From the NCBI RefSeq assembly GCF_900188415.1, contig NZ_FZNV01000002.1, positions 601,339 to 665,338 on the forward strand: 64,000 nucleotides of DNA, given 5' to 3'. Origin of the DNA: Maribacter sedimenticola. GTDB lineage: Bacteria > Bacteroidota > Bacteroidia > Flavobacteriales > Flavobacteriaceae. The position numbers and the translations under genes were made by a program. Within the stretch, counting starts at the first letter, position 1. Each line of letters begins with the position of its first letter. Below the pieces are notes generated by a model. That model was not told where the DNA came from, did no database searches, and saw nothing but the letters and a program-made list of their open reading frames with translations. Below are positions 1 to 10,174 of this stretch, piece after piece.

Positions 1-64
1 GGTGGGGTTGTTGGCCTTGCCTATAATACTTCTGTTTGTCTTGGAAAAAATGGGCAAAATATAG
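1..64 (+). CDS. Possible 3' end of a membrane protein gene (partial)
   Basis: An open frame runs in from the left edge in phase 2 and stops at TAG 62-64. Its last 20 residues are mostly hydrophobic (VGLLALPIILLF) and end in a short basic tail, as in the last transmembrane helix of an inner-membrane protein. Too little remains to name a family, and another frame in the same stretch is also open to about position 87. This is a weak call. Confidence 0.35.
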   Translation, partial: VGLLALPIILLFVLEKMGKI

Positions 65-188
65 TTTTTTGGTCACGGAAGATTTAAAACCAGTTTTTTA
101 GCTAAAATTTTGTGCATTTCATCGGATTTATGTAATAAACGGCAACAATCAGCAAGGTTCGTCGTTATTGCAAAAACCCAAATTTGAA

Positions 189-1850
189 ATGAGATCAACT
201 TTATCTATTAGAAAAATATGGTTCCTGGCCATATCCGCAGTGTTTATGATTGCGAGTTGTAGTGATAAGACTACCATTTTCGAAAACCCCGAGGATAATT
301 TAATCAAAGAAACAGATCAGCAAAAACTGGACAACAGTGTAAATTTTGACCGTGCAGGTGTACTTGATATTTATGAAGATCCTGCAACAAGTGCCAAAAG
401 GTACGGTAATATGACCGGAAAAGCTGAACCGGCAGGAGATTATCCGCTTACCCTAATTGCCCAGATATCGCCACCAACGTTTGAAAACGGCGAGAATTTG
501 GCGGCTACCCACGTGGCATTGGACGGAGATTATGGTTATGTTTCCTATAATACGGTGGGTGAGGACTTTGTAGGTACTATAGATGTTATTGATATCAGTG
601 ATCCTTATAATCCTAGTTTGACCTCTAGGGTGTATTTTACCAATGCAGATTTAAATTCCATTGCATATGACGGTGGTTATGTATATGTAGCCGGTGGTGT
701 AGATGCGGAACAGTCCGTAACGGCCACATCAAATTCATTGGTTGCTAAAATTGCAGTAAATAACGGAAGGTTAAACACCTCGGATATAACATTTGGCTTT
801 CAGGAAGGTGATAATGCTACGGATGTACAGGTTGTGGGCAACACGGTATATGTTACCAGTGGGCAGGAAGGATTTGTCGTTGCCTATGACAAGAGTGACA
901 TGACAGCCTTAAATGAAGCCGCATTCACGGATTTAAGATCTATTGCGGTCAATGGAGCCGATATAGCCGTATTGGATGCCGCCCAGGGGGTAAGTGTCTT
1001 AGATCAAAGCTTGTCGGTTAAAAATACAATCGCTATAGATTCTGATTTTGGAATAGATGCTAAGCGCACATTGGATTTTTCTGGTGAGAATATCATTGTA
1101 TCCGAAGGAAATAAAGGAGCGGGTATCTATAATGCTACTACCGGTAGTTTTGTTGAGCATATGCCTATACTGACCAATCCGGAAAATGCAGAGCCGGGAG
1201 ATATCGTTACCAATGGTGTTGCCGTGAACGACGATGTTTTGTTAATGGCCAATGGCGCCGGTGGTTTAAGCCTTTCAGAGACCAGGGCGGATAATACTAC
1301 AGGTGTTGGTGTTATTGAGTTGACCGGTTCCATTAACTATGTTGCATCAAAAGGGGATTATGTATTTGCCGCATCCGGTAGGTCCGGATTTCAGATTATA
1401 AAATTGAACAGGCCTAGCGAAAGTCTTGTGGAGCGTTGCGAAGATTTGCCTTCGTATAACGGTACATCAAACTATAGTGTGTCAAATGGGGAACAGGAAG
1501 CATACTCAGGCTCCAAAAGATTCAATTCTATTGCTGTGGACGGTTCATTGTTGCTTTGTGGTACTTGGACAGTTAGCAATGGTATAGATATCGATGACAA
1601 CAGTGTTTTTGAAATGAACGGAGCCATTACGATTGGTAGACAATATAGAACTCGTGATGTAGTGGTTGGTGCAGGTTCTACGTTGCGTATTGAGGGAAAT
1701 ATAATTATTTACGGCGATTTAATTCTTGAGGATGGTGCTACCGTGGAGTTTTTGGGAGATTCATCTATAGCCGCTGTAGTAGGTAATGTTATAAAGAATG
1801 GAGATACGACGATATCAGGTACTTTTAATGACTACTTCAATAGATTTTAA
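189..1850 (+). CDS. LVIVD-repeat beta-propeller lipoprotein
   Basis: The protein starts with a lipoprotein signal peptide whose lipobox is IASC, with the lipidated Cys at residue 24. I chose ATG 189 over the upstream TTG 168 because it gives a normal short n-region. The next ~390 residues form repeated beta blades of the LVIVD type (for example DVIDISDPYNP), as in cell-surface beta-propellers of Bacteroidota. The last ~130 residues are a separate beta-rich domain with repeated G/D/N turns and two pairs of Cys. The expected location is the outer membrane or cell surface. Substrate or partner is unknown. It ends just before a strong hairpin terminator that it shares with the convergent TlpA-like gene. 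Confidence 0.8.
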   Translation: MRSTLSIRKIWFLAISAVFMIASCSDKTTIFENPEDNLIKETDQQKLDNSVNFDRAGVLDIYEDPATSAKRYGNMTGKAEPAGDYPLTLIAQISPPTFENGENLAATHVALDGDYGYVSYNTVGEDFVGTIDVIDISDPYNPSLTSRVYFTNADLNSIAYDGGYVYVAGGVDAEQSVTATSNSLVAKIAVNNGRLNTSDITFGFQEGDNATDVQVVGNTVYVTSGQEGFVVAYDKSDMTALNEAAFTDLRSIAVNGADIAVLDAAQGVSVLDQSLSVKNTIAIDSDFGIDAKRTLDFSGENIIVSEGNKGAGIYNATTGSFVEHMPILTNPENAEPGDIVTNGVAVNDDVLLMANGAGGLSLSETRADNTTGVGVIELTGSINYVASKGDYVFAASGRSGFQIIKLNRPSESLVERCEDLPSYNGTSNYSVSNGEQEAYSGSKRFNSIAVDGSLLLCGTWTVSNGIDIDDNSVFEMNGAITIGRQYRTRDVVVGAGSTLRIEGNIIIYGDLILEDGATVEFLGDSSIAAVVGNVIKNGDTTISGTFNDYFNRF

Positions 1851-1868
1851 ATGACCTTTTAAAAATAG

Positions 1869-1906
1869 AAAATCCCCTAGCACCAACTGTTGCTAGGGGA
1901 TTTTTC
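1869..1906. terminator. Bidirectional rho-independent terminator
   Basis: A 13-bp stem (AAATCCCCTAGCA pairing with TGCTAGGGGATTT) with an eight-base loop has A-rich and T-rich flanks. It lies between two convergent genes ending at 1850 and 1928, so it can stop transcription from both sides. Confidence 0.85.
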
Positions 1907-1927
1907 GTTTCATATTGGTTTAGAATC

Positions 1928-3046
1928 TTAATTTAGAAGCTCCGCCACCTTTTGTTCAAGGGCGGGTCCTCTTAAATTCTTTGCCACAATAACGCCATTT
2001 TCGTCTAGGAGAAATGCCGCTGGTATAGCTTTTACATTGTATAGTTGGGCAATTTGATCATCAAAATAAGCAATATTGGATATATGGTTCCAATCTAGGC
2101 CATCATCGGCAATTGCCTTCTTCCAAGCCTCTTCAGTTCTATCTAAGGAAACGCCTATTACGTTTAGGCCCTTGTCGTGGTATTTATTATATACGGCAAC
2201 AACGTTTGGATTTTCGTCCCTACAAGGTTTGCACCATGCTGCCCAAAAGTCTATTAATGTAACCTTGCCCATTACATCCTTTAAGGCAATGATTTCGCCA
2301 TCTGGGTTTGGACCAGAAAAATCCGGTGCTTTTGCGCCTATACTGGTGTTTTTACTGGCTTCTGCGGATTTTTTAAGCTTTTCTAAGTTTTGCTGAATTT
2401 TTTTGCCAGGTTGAGAATTTCTAATTTCTTCCGTAAACGTATTGAAAATAGTTTCCGCTTCCTCGAATTCAACCGCTTTGGTACTAATGGCCCTGTCCAA
2501 GACAAGTGCAGAAATCAAAGCCTTTGGATTGGCCTTTGCATAATTCAATTCAAAATCCTTGTACTCTTCCTGTAGTTCTGTCATTTCATCCTGCAGTGCC
2601 AACGCTGCTTCTCCTGTGGCAGATTTCATATCTTCCTGAATAGATCTTGCTTGCAAAGAGATTGCCCTGGATTGATCCATGTAATCGGCAAAACTTTCAT
2701 TTTGGAACGTGCCTTTTATTTCGGCAAAACCCATGCTATCTTTTTGGGCGTTAAATTCAATAGTTCCGTTCTCAAGGATTACGGCTGTGTAGCCCGGTAC
2801 CTGTTCAACAAATATGTAATGTAGTTCTGGCGTATTGGCAACTCCGGTAAACGTAAATTCGCCATTTGTAGTAGTTGCCGTATCTACTTCTACGGGTTGG
2901 TTGTTATCGCCAATTTTTTTAAGGAATACACTTGTACCATCTTTTAATTCCCCCCTTAAATTACCGTTTAATGTAAAACCCTCTGGGTTGGAGTTGCAAC
3001 TGAACAATAAGCCAATGGACAGTAGAATAACAATACTATTTTTCAT
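1928..3046 (-). CDS. TlpA-like thiol-disulfide oxidoreductase lipoprotein with DUF4369-like N-terminus
   Basis: A lipoprotein signal peptide (LLFSC, Cys 17) is followed by a beta-rich region of about 100 residues of the DUF4369 type, a helical linker (about residues 120-230), and a C-terminal thioredoxin fold with the redox motif WCKPC near residues 271-275. This domain order is common in Bacteroidota, where such proteins reduce or exchange disulfides in the periplasm, for example in cytochrome maturation or thiol stress. ATG 3046 was chosen over the upstream TTG 3055 because the signal peptide begins there. Its specific partner cannot be read from the context. Confidence 0.85.
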   Translation of the reverse strand: MKNSIVILLSIGLLFSCNSNPEGFTLNGNLRGELKDGTSVFLKKIGDNNQPVEVDTATTTNGEFTFTGVANTPELHYIFVEQVPGYTAVILENGTIEFNAQKDSMGFAEIKGTFQNESFADYMDQSRAISLQARSIQEDMKSATGEAALALQDEMTELQEEYKDFELNYAKANPKALISALVLDRAISTKAVEFEEAETIFNTFTEEIRNSQPGKKIQQNLEKLKKSAEASKNTSIGAKAPDFSGPNPDGEIIALKDVMGKVTLIDFWAAWCKPCRDENPNVVAVYNKYHDKGLNVIGVSLDRTEEAWKKAIADDGLDWNHISNIAYFDDQIAQLYNVKAIPAAFLLDENGVIVAKNLRGPALEQKVAELLN

Positions 3047-3094
3047 AAAATACACTTAGGTTAGGTTGCAAATGTACTTATATAAAGGATATAA

Positions 3095-3128
3095 AAAAAG
3101 ACCTTTGACGGTTGTGCCAAAGGTCTTT
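3095..3128 (-). terminator. Rho-independent terminator
   Basis: A stem of AAAGACCTTTG and CAAAGGTCTTT with a short loop lies 19 bases past the stop of the minus-strand gene ending at 3147 and is followed on that strand by a T-rich run. Confidence 0.75.
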
Positions 3129-3146
3129 GAATTAAGGTATCTTGTA

Positions 3147-3641
3147 TTAGAATTGATATCTAATACCAAGTCCAATATCAAAATCAAAATTATCTGAAAA
3201 TCCGTTATAACCGGAAACACCTAGTTCAGGTCTAAAGTCCAAGGAGAGAATCAACGGAATATCAAAATTATATTCAATACCAATGTCGCCAGCAGCAAAT
3301 ACGAACAATCCCCCATAATCATCATTTGGTAGTCCTGGAAAGTCAACACTTCCTAGGCCGCCACCAACACCATAATACCAATTAAAATCACCCTCAATGG
3401 TTCTTACCCATTGGTAAAGTCCAGCCAATTTAAAAGCGTTAAAGTTTCTACTGTCCCTCCATCCAAGGTCAACTTCCAACCTATTGTTAAGGCCTAATGA
3501 TTTCTGGTAGCTAATTTCGGCACCAAAGCCGTCACTGTCCCCCAAACGTAGTCCTAATGCATGATTGGCTATGTCCTGAGCCGATGAAAGCGAACAGGTG
3601 GCCATAAAAATAAGTACGGTAATTCCTTTTAAAATCTTCAT
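3147..3641 (-). CDS. Small outer-membrane beta-barrel-like protein
   Basis: A 164-residue protein with a cleavable signal peptide (cleavage near SSAQD, residue 22). The mature part consists of alternating hydrophobic and polar strands with many aromatic and glycine residues, and it ends in an aromatic residue (IRYQF), the usual C-terminal signature of outer-membrane beta-barrels. It resembles small opacity-type or DUF-named barrel proteins of flavobacteria. Function is not known. ATG 3641 gives a better signal peptide than the start three codons upstream. Confidence 0.65.
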   Translation of the reverse strand: MKILKGITVLIFMATCSLSSAQDIANHALGLRLGDSDGFGAEISYQKSLGLNNRLEVDLGWRDSRNFNAFKLAGLYQWVRTIEGDFNWYYGVGGGLGSVDFPGLPNDDYGGLFVFAAGDIGIEYNFDIPLILSLDFRPELGVSGYNGFSDNFDFDIGLGIRYQF

Positions 3642-3731
3642 ATAGTTCATGTTTTTTGTGATGAAAAATGAGCTTTTTTATAATGTGGCTCACACAATAA
3701 AACTTAATTTAGCACTCAAAATTGTGCTATC

Positions 3732-6650
3732 TTGAAAAATAATTTCCTGTCAAAGTTACAACAAGATTTAGAAGGTGAGGTCTTATATGACGACCTTACA
3801 AAAAGTTTATATGCAACGGATGCTTCGGTTTATAGAAAAATTCCTTTAGGAGCTGCCTTCCCTAAATCTGTAGAGGATATCAAGCGTATTATTGAATTTG
3901 CAAATCATGAAAGTATTGGAATAATACCCAGAACCGCCGGAACGTCCTTGGCTGGACAATGTGTTGGTGATGGTTTGGTGGTAGATGTTTCTAAATATTT
4001 CACAAAAATCATCAAAGTAGATGAGGCAAAAAAGCAGGTTACGGTACAACCAGGGGTAATACGGGATGAGCTCAACCAATATTTAAAACCGTACGGTTTA
4101 TTTTTTGGACCCAACACTTCAACCTCTAACAGGTGTATGATCGGTGGTATGGTAGGTAATAATTCCTCTGGTACTACATCTATACAATATGGGGTGACCA
4201 GAGATAAGGTTGTTTCATTGAAAACAATTTTGGCCGATGGTAGCGAGGCTGAATTTGGTAGGCTTTCTTCTATCGAATTTCAAGAAAAAATGAAAGGTAA
4301 TTCATTTGAAGCTTCACTTTATAAAAATATCTATAATGAACTAATTGACAAGGAAGTATCAAACGAAATAATTACACAATTTCCCAAACCTGAAATTCAC
4401 AGGAGAAATACCGGTTATGCAGTAGACGAACTTTTAAAATCCAACGTATTTGGTGGTCCTCTGGATTATTTCAATATGGCGGAACTGCTTTGTGGAAGTG
4501 AAGGTACCTTGGCATTTACAACTGAAATTACCGTTCAATTGGATGAATTGCCCCCGGCACTCTCTGCCATGGTCGTAACCCATTATACATCGTTAGAAGA
4601 TTGTTTAATGGATGTAGTACCGGTAATGGAGCACCCTTTGCAACTATGTGAAATGATGGATAAGGTTATTTTGGATTGTACAAAAAATAACCGTGCGCAA
4701 CTTGCAAATCGTTTTTTCGTAGAAGGTGATCCGGAAGCATTATTAATGTTGCAAGTTTCTGCCCATTCCGAAATAGAGCTAAATAAAGCGGTAGATGCTT
4801 TGATCAAGACCGTGGAAAAGTCCGGACTAAGCTATGCAAATCCTGTATTGGTCGGCAGTCAAATTAGTAAAGCCATTGAGCTACGTAAAGCCGGTTTGGG
4901 GCTTTTGGGTAATATTGTTGGAGATATGAAAGCGGTAGCCTGTATAGAGGATACGGCCGTTGCTCTGCCTGATCTAAAGGACTTTATAGCAGAATTTTCC
5001 GTAATCATGAAAGGGTATAAGCAAAACGCGGTGTACTATGCACATGCCGGTGCCGGTGAACTTCATTTGCGTCCGATTCTAAATCTTAAAAAGTCTACGG
5101 ATGTTGCTTTGTTCAGGAACATTACTACAGATGTTGCCAAGCTTACCAAGAAGTATAGGGGTTCGTTTAGTGGGGAGCATGGTGATGGTATCGTAAGGGC
5201 AGAATTCATTCCGCTCATGATTGGCAAAAAAAATTATGAACTGCTCAGGAGGGTAAAATCATATTTTGATCCCAAAGGTATACTGAACCCGGGAAAAATA
5301 GTAGATGCTTATCCTATGGACCAATCATTCCGTTATGAAGTGGACCGTGAGGAACCCAATATAGAAACACTTATGGATTTTTCCGATAGTGAGGGTATCC
5401 TTAAAGCTGCGGAGAAATGTAATGGTAGTGGGGACTGTAGAAAAACCCATCATATGAACGGGGGTATGTGTCCAAGTTACCATGCCACAAAAAATGAAAA
5501 AGATACCACTAGGGGCAGAGCAAATACATTAAGGGAATTTTTGACAAATCCGAAAAGTACGGCACAAAACAATTTTGACAGTCAAGAAATCAAGGAGGCT
5601 TTTGACTTGTGCTTAAGTTGTAAAGCTTGTGCCAGTGAATGTCCAAGTAATGTGGATGTTGCTACGTTGAAGGCGGAATTTTTATATCAATACCAAGAGG
5701 CCAACGGCTATCCTTTAAGAGGAAAATTGTTTGCATATAATACCAAATTAAACGGGTTGGCAAGTAAAGTATCCGGCTTGACAAATGCGGTATATGAATC
5801 CAAGTTTTTTGGAGGTTTATTGAAAAAATCCAGTGGTGTGGCCCCAGAAAGAAGTCTGCCAAAAGTTTATAGTTTTAATTTTGATAAGCATCTTCAAAAT
5901 ACTGCTAATCAATATCCTATAAATAGAAATAAAGTAGTCTTATATATAGATGAATTTACCAGGTATTTGGATATTGAAGTTGGGAAGGATGCAATTACGC
6001 TTTTGATTAAATTAGGATATGAAGTTCAACTATTTTATGCTGAAAGTGGCCGTACATTTTTATCTAAGGGCTTTTTGAAACAGGCAAAAAAACTTGCCCT
6101 CAAAAATATGGTAGAGCTGAAAAAATTTGCAGATCAATCAATTCCTATATTGGGTCTGGAGCCATCTGCAATACTATCTTTCAGGGATGAATATAAACGG
6201 TTGACCACCGATCGGATCGGTGCGCAACACATTGCCGATCATTCTTTCTTAATAGAAGAATTTTTGGCCAGTGAAATTGCTAACGGAAACTTGAGTGCAT
6301 CTTCTTTTACAACGGAGTCAAAAGATGTAAAGATTCATAATCACTGCCATCAAAAAGCATTGAGCAACCAAAAAGTAACTTTTGACATTCTTAATTTACC
6401 GGTCAATTATAAAGTAAGTATTATCCCTTCCGGTTGCTGTGGTATGGCAGGTTCATTCGGATACGAAAAAGAGCATTACGAGACCAGTATGAAAATAGGT
6501 GGCTTAAAATTGTTTCCTGCAGTTTCCAAATCGTCACCGGATACCATAATTGCAGCAAACGGAACCAGTTGCAGGCACCAAATTTTTGATGGTACCAAAA
6601 GAATAGCAAAGCATCCTGTCAGTATTTTGAACGACGCGTTGGTATCTTAA
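3732..6650 (+). CDS. FAD-linked oxidase with C-terminal Fe-S and CCG domains (D-2-hydroxyacid dehydrogenase, YdiJ-like)
   Basis: This 972-residue protein has an N-terminal PCMH FAD-binding domain (about residues 20-240), a GlcD-type C-terminal FAD domain (about 270-535), a ferredoxin-like 4Fe-4S region with CNGSGDC and CLSCKACASEC plus CP, and two cysteine-rich CCG-type segments (HNHCHQ and PSGCCGMAGS) near the end. The same fusion occurs in YdiJ-type D-2-hydroxyglutarate or D-lactate dehydrogenases, which oxidise a 2-hydroxyacid and pass electrons to the respiratory chain. Substrate cannot be decided from sequence. The start is a TTG, with no nearby in-frame ATG that keeps the FAD domain. 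It abuts the next convergent gene with no gap. Confidence 0.85.
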   Translation: MKNNFLSKLQQDLEGEVLYDDLTKSLYATDASVYRKIPLGAAFPKSVEDIKRIIEFANHESIGIIPRTAGTSLAGQCVGDGLVVDVSKYFTKIIKVDEAKKQVTVQPGVIRDELNQYLKPYGLFFGPNTSTSNRCMIGGMVGNNSSGTTSIQYGVTRDKVVSLKTILADGSEAEFGRLSSIEFQEKMKGNSFEASLYKNIYNELIDKEVSNEIITQFPKPEIHRRNTGYAVDELLKSNVFGGPLDYFNMAELLCGSEGTLAFTTEITVQLDELPPALSAMVVTHYTSLEDCLMDVVPVMEHPLQLCEMMDKVILDCTKNNRAQLANRFFVEGDPEALLMLQVSAHSEIELNKAVDALIKTVEKSGLSYANPVLVGSQISKAIELRKAGLGLLGNIVGDMKAVACIEDTAVALPDLKDFIAEFSVIMKGYKQNAVYYAHAGAGELHLRPILNLKKSTDVALFRNITTDVAKLTKKYRGSFSGEHGDGIVRAEFIPLMIGKKNYELLRRVKSYFDPKGILNPGKIVDAYPMDQSFRYEVDREEPNIETLMDFSDSEGILKAAEKCNGSGDCRKTHHMNGGMCPSYHATKNEKDTTRGRANTLREFLTNPKSTAQNNFDSQEIKEAFDLCLSCKACASECPSNVDVATLKAEFLYQYQEANGYPLRGKLFAYNTKLNGLASKVSGLTNAVYESKFFGGLLKKSSGVAPERSLPKVYSFNFDKHLQNTANQYPINRNKVVLYIDEFTRYLDIEVGKDAITLLIKLGYEVQLFYAESGRTFLSKGFLKQAKKLALKNMVELKKFADQSIPILGLEPSAILSFRDEYKRLTTDRIGAQHIADHSFLIEEFLASEIANGNLSASSFTTESKDVKIHNHCHQKALSNQKVTFDILNLPVNYKVSIIPSGCCGMAGSFGYEKEHYETSMKIGGLKLFPAVSKSSPDTIIAANGTSCRHQIFDGTKRIAKHPVSILNDALVS

Positions 6651-7499
6651 TTAAGGTTTATTGTTTTTTTTTTTTTTGTTGGCTTTATTAGTGATGGTGG
6701 CAATCAATTCGTTGATATCCATGGATTTTAATTCCTCGTCCATATAGAAAGAGGCTAGTTTATCATTGTCATAATGATATAATTTCCATCGTTTAAAGGA
6801 ATATTCCAAGGCGGTCTTGTGGGTAACCCAATCCCCGGAGTTTAAATATAGGCAACTGCCCTTTTTTGTTTCTATAACCTGTTTTTTAGGATGATGGCTG
6901 TGTCCGCAAATAACATAGTCAAAATGCTGGTCAATGGCTAGTTGGGCCACATTGTGTTCAAACTTTGCAATAAGGTTCGGGTCCCGTACTTTTTGGTATT
7001 CCGTACTTAAAAAGGGCTTGTTCCTTTTGCCCATTTTTTTGAAAATTCTAGATTTTAATTTGGAAAACCTTAAAAGGGTCGGAAAACCTATGCTTCCTAA
7101 ATGAAGCAACCAATGGGAGTATCTAAGGGAAATATCAAAAATATCGCCATGAAAGAAAAGCGTGTTTTTTCCATTAAGTTTTAAGATCAATTTATTGGAT
7201 ACTTTAATGGCTCCCATATGTATTGGGTCAAATTTTCTAAGAGGCTCATCATGATTACCGGTAATATAGTGTACTTCAGTACCTTTGGCCGCTAGGGAGA
7301 ATATTTTTTTAATGACCTTTAGATGTGCCGGTGGAAAATAGTTGTTTTCCATTTTTTTGGTATCTAGTATATCACCATTTAACACTAAAACCTTTGGGTC
7401 TATGCTAGAAAGGTAGGTTAATAGTTCTTCTGCGTGACATGTATATGAACCCAAATGAATATCGGATAGAACGACAATTTCTAGACGGCGTTTTTTCAA
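6651..7499 (-). CDS. LpxH-like metallophosphoesterase (UDP-2,3-diacylglucosamine pyrophosphatase family)
   Basis: The calcineurin-like metal-binding motifs are all present: SDIHLG near residue 12, NGDILD, GNHDE, FHGDIFD and CGHSHHP. The LpxH family hydrolyses UDP-2,3-diacylglucosamine to lipid X in lipid A synthesis at the inner membrane. Bacteroidota carry several paralogues of this fold, so the exact substrate is inferred. The C-terminus is a run of Lys and Asn encoded by a 14-base A tract (T on the plus strand, 6664-6677), a likely slippage site that would change only the last few residues. Its stop codon directly touches the stop of the convergent dehydrogenase gene. Confidence 0.75.
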   Translation of the reverse strand: MKKRRLEIVVLSDIHLGSYTCHAEELLTYLSSIDPKVLVLNGDILDTKKMENNYFPPAHLKVIKKIFSLAAKGTEVHYITGNHDEPLRKFDPIHMGAIKVSNKLILKLNGKNTLFFHGDIFDISLRYSHWLLHLGSIGFPTLLRFSKLKSRIFKKMGKRNKPFLSTEYQKVRDPNLIAKFEHNVAQLAIDQHFDYVICGHSHHPKKQVIETKKGSCLYLNSGDWVTHKTALEYSFKRWKLYHYDNDKLASFYMDEELKSMDINELIATITNKANKKKKNNKP

Positions 7500-7637
7500 A
7501 GGCGTAATTTTCGTACAAAATTAAACCTAATGGTATGGTTATCAGTTCATAGCAGCATCATTTTTACATGATGCTAAGGTTAAATAATTATTACTGGAAA
7601 AGATTACTATGTTTAGGTAATAAGCGATTGTAATATT

Positions 7638-7667
7638 TTTGTATCAAACATTTAACTTTTACCTTTG
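7638..7667 (+). promoter_or_regulatory. Predicted flavobacterial promoter for aroC
   Basis: TTG at 7639-7641 is followed 18 bases later by TACCTTTG at 7660-7667, a perfect match to the Bacteroidota -7 consensus TAnnTTTG with normal spacing. Transcription would begin near 7674, giving a leader of about 50 bases before aroC. Confidence 0.55.
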
Positions 7668-7726
7668 AAGCTTGGACTTTTATAGTCTATAGATTGTTTA
7701 TCCATTAATAATTGAAATAATTTATC

Positions 7727-8791
7727 ATGGCCGGAAATAGCTTTGGAAACCTATTTAAAGTTAGCACGTTTGGAGAATCTCATGGCAAGGCCATAGGTGG
7801 GGTTATAGATGGATGTCCGTCTGGAATTACATTGGACCTCGCAGCAATTCAAAAAGATTTGGATAGGCGTAAACCCGGTCAATCGGCTATCGTAACGCAG
7901 CGCAAGGAACCGGATGAAGTTGAATTTTTCTCCGGAATCTTTGAAGGGAAGACTACAGGTACTCCCATTGGTTTTGCAATTCACAATACCAATCAAAAAT
8001 CTAAGGATTATGGTCATATCAAAGACTCCTATAGGCCATCCCATGCGGATTATGTGTATGACCAAAAATACGGATTTAGGGATTACAGGGGTGGCGGTAG
8101 AAGTTCTGCAAGAGAAACGGCAAGTAGGGTAGTGGCCGGTGCTATCGCAAAGCAATTTTTAAAGGGTATTGAAATACAGGCTTTTGTATCCCAAGTGGGA
8201 AATTTAAAATTGAACAAGGATTATAGGGAACTGGACCTTTCCCAAACTGAAAATAACATAGTGAGATGTCCGGATCAAGAAATGGCCTCACAAATGGAAG
8301 ACTATATCAAAGCCATTAAAAAGGAAGGGGATACTATTGGAGGTGTTATTACCTGTGTTGCCAAGAATGTACCAATAGGTTTAGGAGAACCGGTATTTGA
8401 TAAATTACATGCCGAACTTGGTAAGGCAATGCTATCCATAAATGCCGTTAAAGGTTTTGAATATGGTAGTGGTTTTGATGGTGTAACCATGAAAGGCAGT
8501 GAACACAACGACCAGTTTAATACTGATGGTACTACAAAAACCAACTATAGTGGCGGTATACAAGGTGGCATAAGTAATGGCATGGATATTTATTTTAATG
8601 TCGCATTTAAACCTGTGGCAACGGTCATACAAGGGTATGAGACCATAGATAGGCAAGGGAATAAAGTACAGACCCAAGGAAAGGGTAGGCACGATCCCTG
8701 TGTGGTTCCAAGAGCCGTTCCCATAGTAGAGGCAATGACGGCCTTGGTGCTGGCAGACTTTACGTTGATCAACAGAGCCATTAAATTATAG
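7727..8791 (+). CDS. aroC: Chorismate synthase
   Basis: This protein converts 5-enolpyruvylshikimate-3-phosphate to chorismate, the last step of the shikimate pathway, with reduced FMN as cofactor. Family motifs are clear: [18 protein letters not shown] at the N-terminus, RPSHADY near residue 105, the [14 protein letters not shown] signature, and [17 protein letters not shown] near the end. The length of 354 residues is normal for the family. It stands alone, divergent from the LpxH-like gene, and is followed by a symporter gene after 60 bases. Cytoplasmic. Confidence 0.97.
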   Translation: MAGNSFGNLFKVSTFGESHGKAIGGVIDGCPSGITLDLAAIQKDLDRRKPGQSAIVTQRKEPDEVEFFSGIFEGKTTGTPIGFAIHNTNQKSKDYGHIKDSYRPSHADYVYDQKYGFRDYRGGGRSSARETASRVVAGAIAKQFLKGIEIQAFVSQVGNLKLNKDYRELDLSQTENNIVRCPDQEMASQMEDYIKAIKKEGDTIGGVITCVAKNVPIGLGEPVFDKLHAELGKAMLSINAVKGFEYGSGFDGVTMKGSEHNDQFNTDGTTKTNYSGGIQGGISNGMDIYFNVAFKPVATVIQGYETIDRQGNKVQTQGKGRHDPCVVPRAVPIVEAMTALVLADFTLINRAIKL

Positions 8792-8851
8792 GTTCCTTTT
8801 TAGCACTTTTACAAGCAAAATACTATCTTACTTCCCAAAACCAAATTATAT

Positions 8852-10153
8852 ATGAGGAAGCTAGAGTTGCATTGGCAAATTCTATTGGGAATGTTGGCCG
8901 GAGTATTGTTTGCATTGGCCATGGTACAGTTGGAATGGGGACCACAATTTATTTCGGATTGGGTAAAACCATTCGGTAATATTTTTATCAATTCATTAAA
9001 ACTTATTGCAGTTCCTTTGATATTGGCATCATTGATCAAAGGAGTCTCTGATCTTAAGGATATTTCCAAGCTTTCACAAATGGGTGGAAGAACGATAGCT
9101 ATATATATATTCACCACAGTTATTGCCGTATCCATTGGTTTGGGGGTGGTAAATATTGTAAAACCTGGTGCTTCAATTAGTGAGGAGACCCGATCGGAAT
9201 TGGTGGAAAATTACAAAGGTGATGCGGATGCAATAAAGTCCAAGGCGGACAAGCAAAAGGAAGCTGGGCCTTTACAGGCGTTGGAAGATTTGGTACCAAG
9301 CAATATTTTTAAGGCGGCATCCGATAACGGAAATATGCTTCAAGTAATATTTTTTGCTATATTTTTTGGTATAGGTCTAATTTTAATACCTGAAGAACAA
9401 GCTTCACCGGTAAAGAAATTTTTTGATGGCTTCAATGAAGTGATATTAAAGTTGATTGACTTGATAATGCTTGCAGCTCCTTATGGAGTATTTGCTTTAT
9501 TAGCGGCACTGGTGGTAGAGTCCCCAAGTTTGGATTTGTTCAAGGCGTTGGCTTGGTACGCCCTATGTGTGGTATTAGGGCTAACTTTAATGTTAGGGGT
9601 GTACCTGTTAATGGTTTGGGTTTTTACGAAAACCTCGCCAAATACATTTATGAAAGGCATGTCCCCGGCGCAATTATTGGCTTTTTCTACAAGTTCAAGT
9701 GCAGCTACATTGCCTGTGACCATGGAACGGGTAGAGGAGCATTTAGGCGTAGATGAGGAGGTTACCAGTTTCGTTCTTCCAATTGGCGCTACCATTAATA
9801 TGGATGGCACAAGCCTTTATCAAGCCATAGCCGCTGTTTTTATAGCTCAGGCCTTTGGTATGGATTTAAGCCTATCCGCTCAGTTGGGTATAATCGTAAC
9901 GGCTACCTTGGCATCAATAGGTAGTGCTGCGGTACCAGGTGCGGGAATGGTAATGTTGGTCATCGTTCTTGCTCAGGCGGGAATACCAGAAGCAGGACTG
10001 GCATTAATATTTGCCGTTGACAGACCTTTGGATATGTGCCGTACCGTAATCAACGTTTCCGGTGATGCTACTGTTTCCATGATGGTTGCAAAATCCGTAG
10101 ATAAATTGCATTCGCCCAAAGTTAAAAACTGGGACGACAATTATAAAAAGTAG
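8852..10153 (+). CDS. Dicarboxylate/amino acid:cation symporter (DAACS family)
   Basis: A 433-residue inner-membrane protein with about eight transmembrane segments plus two re-entrant hairpins. It shows the serine-rich hairpin TSSSAATLPVTM and the substrate/sodium-binding sequence GATINMDGTSLYQ, both diagnostic of the GltP/GltS/DctA family, and the late VDRPLDMCRTVINVSGD motif. Family members import glutamate, aspartate or C4-dicarboxylates with Na+ or H+. A hydrophilic insert rich in Lys, Glu and Asp (about residues 115-145) lies between early helices. Substrate is not decidable here. Confidence 0.92.
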   Translation: MRKLELHWQILLGMLAGVLFALAMVQLEWGPQFISDWVKPFGNIFINSLKLIAVPLILASLIKGVSDLKDISKLSQMGGRTIAIYIFTTVIAVSIGLGVVNIVKPGASISEETRSELVENYKGDADAIKSKADKQKEAGPLQALEDLVPSNIFKAASDNGNMLQVIFFAIFFGIGLILIPEEQASPVKKFFDGFNEVILKLIDLIMLAAPYGVFALLAALVVESPSLDLFKALAWYALCVVLGLTLMLGVYLLMVWVFTKTSPNTFMKGMSPAQLLAFSTSSSAATLPVTMERVEEHLGVDEEVTSFVLPIGATINMDGTSLYQAIAAVFIAQAFGMDLSLSAQLGIIVTATLASIGSAAVPGAGMVMLVIVLAQAGIPEAGLALIFAVDRPLDMCRTVINVSGDATVSMMVAKSVDKLHSPKVKNWDDNYKK

Positions 10154-10174
10154 GGATTTGAAGGTACTTATGCT

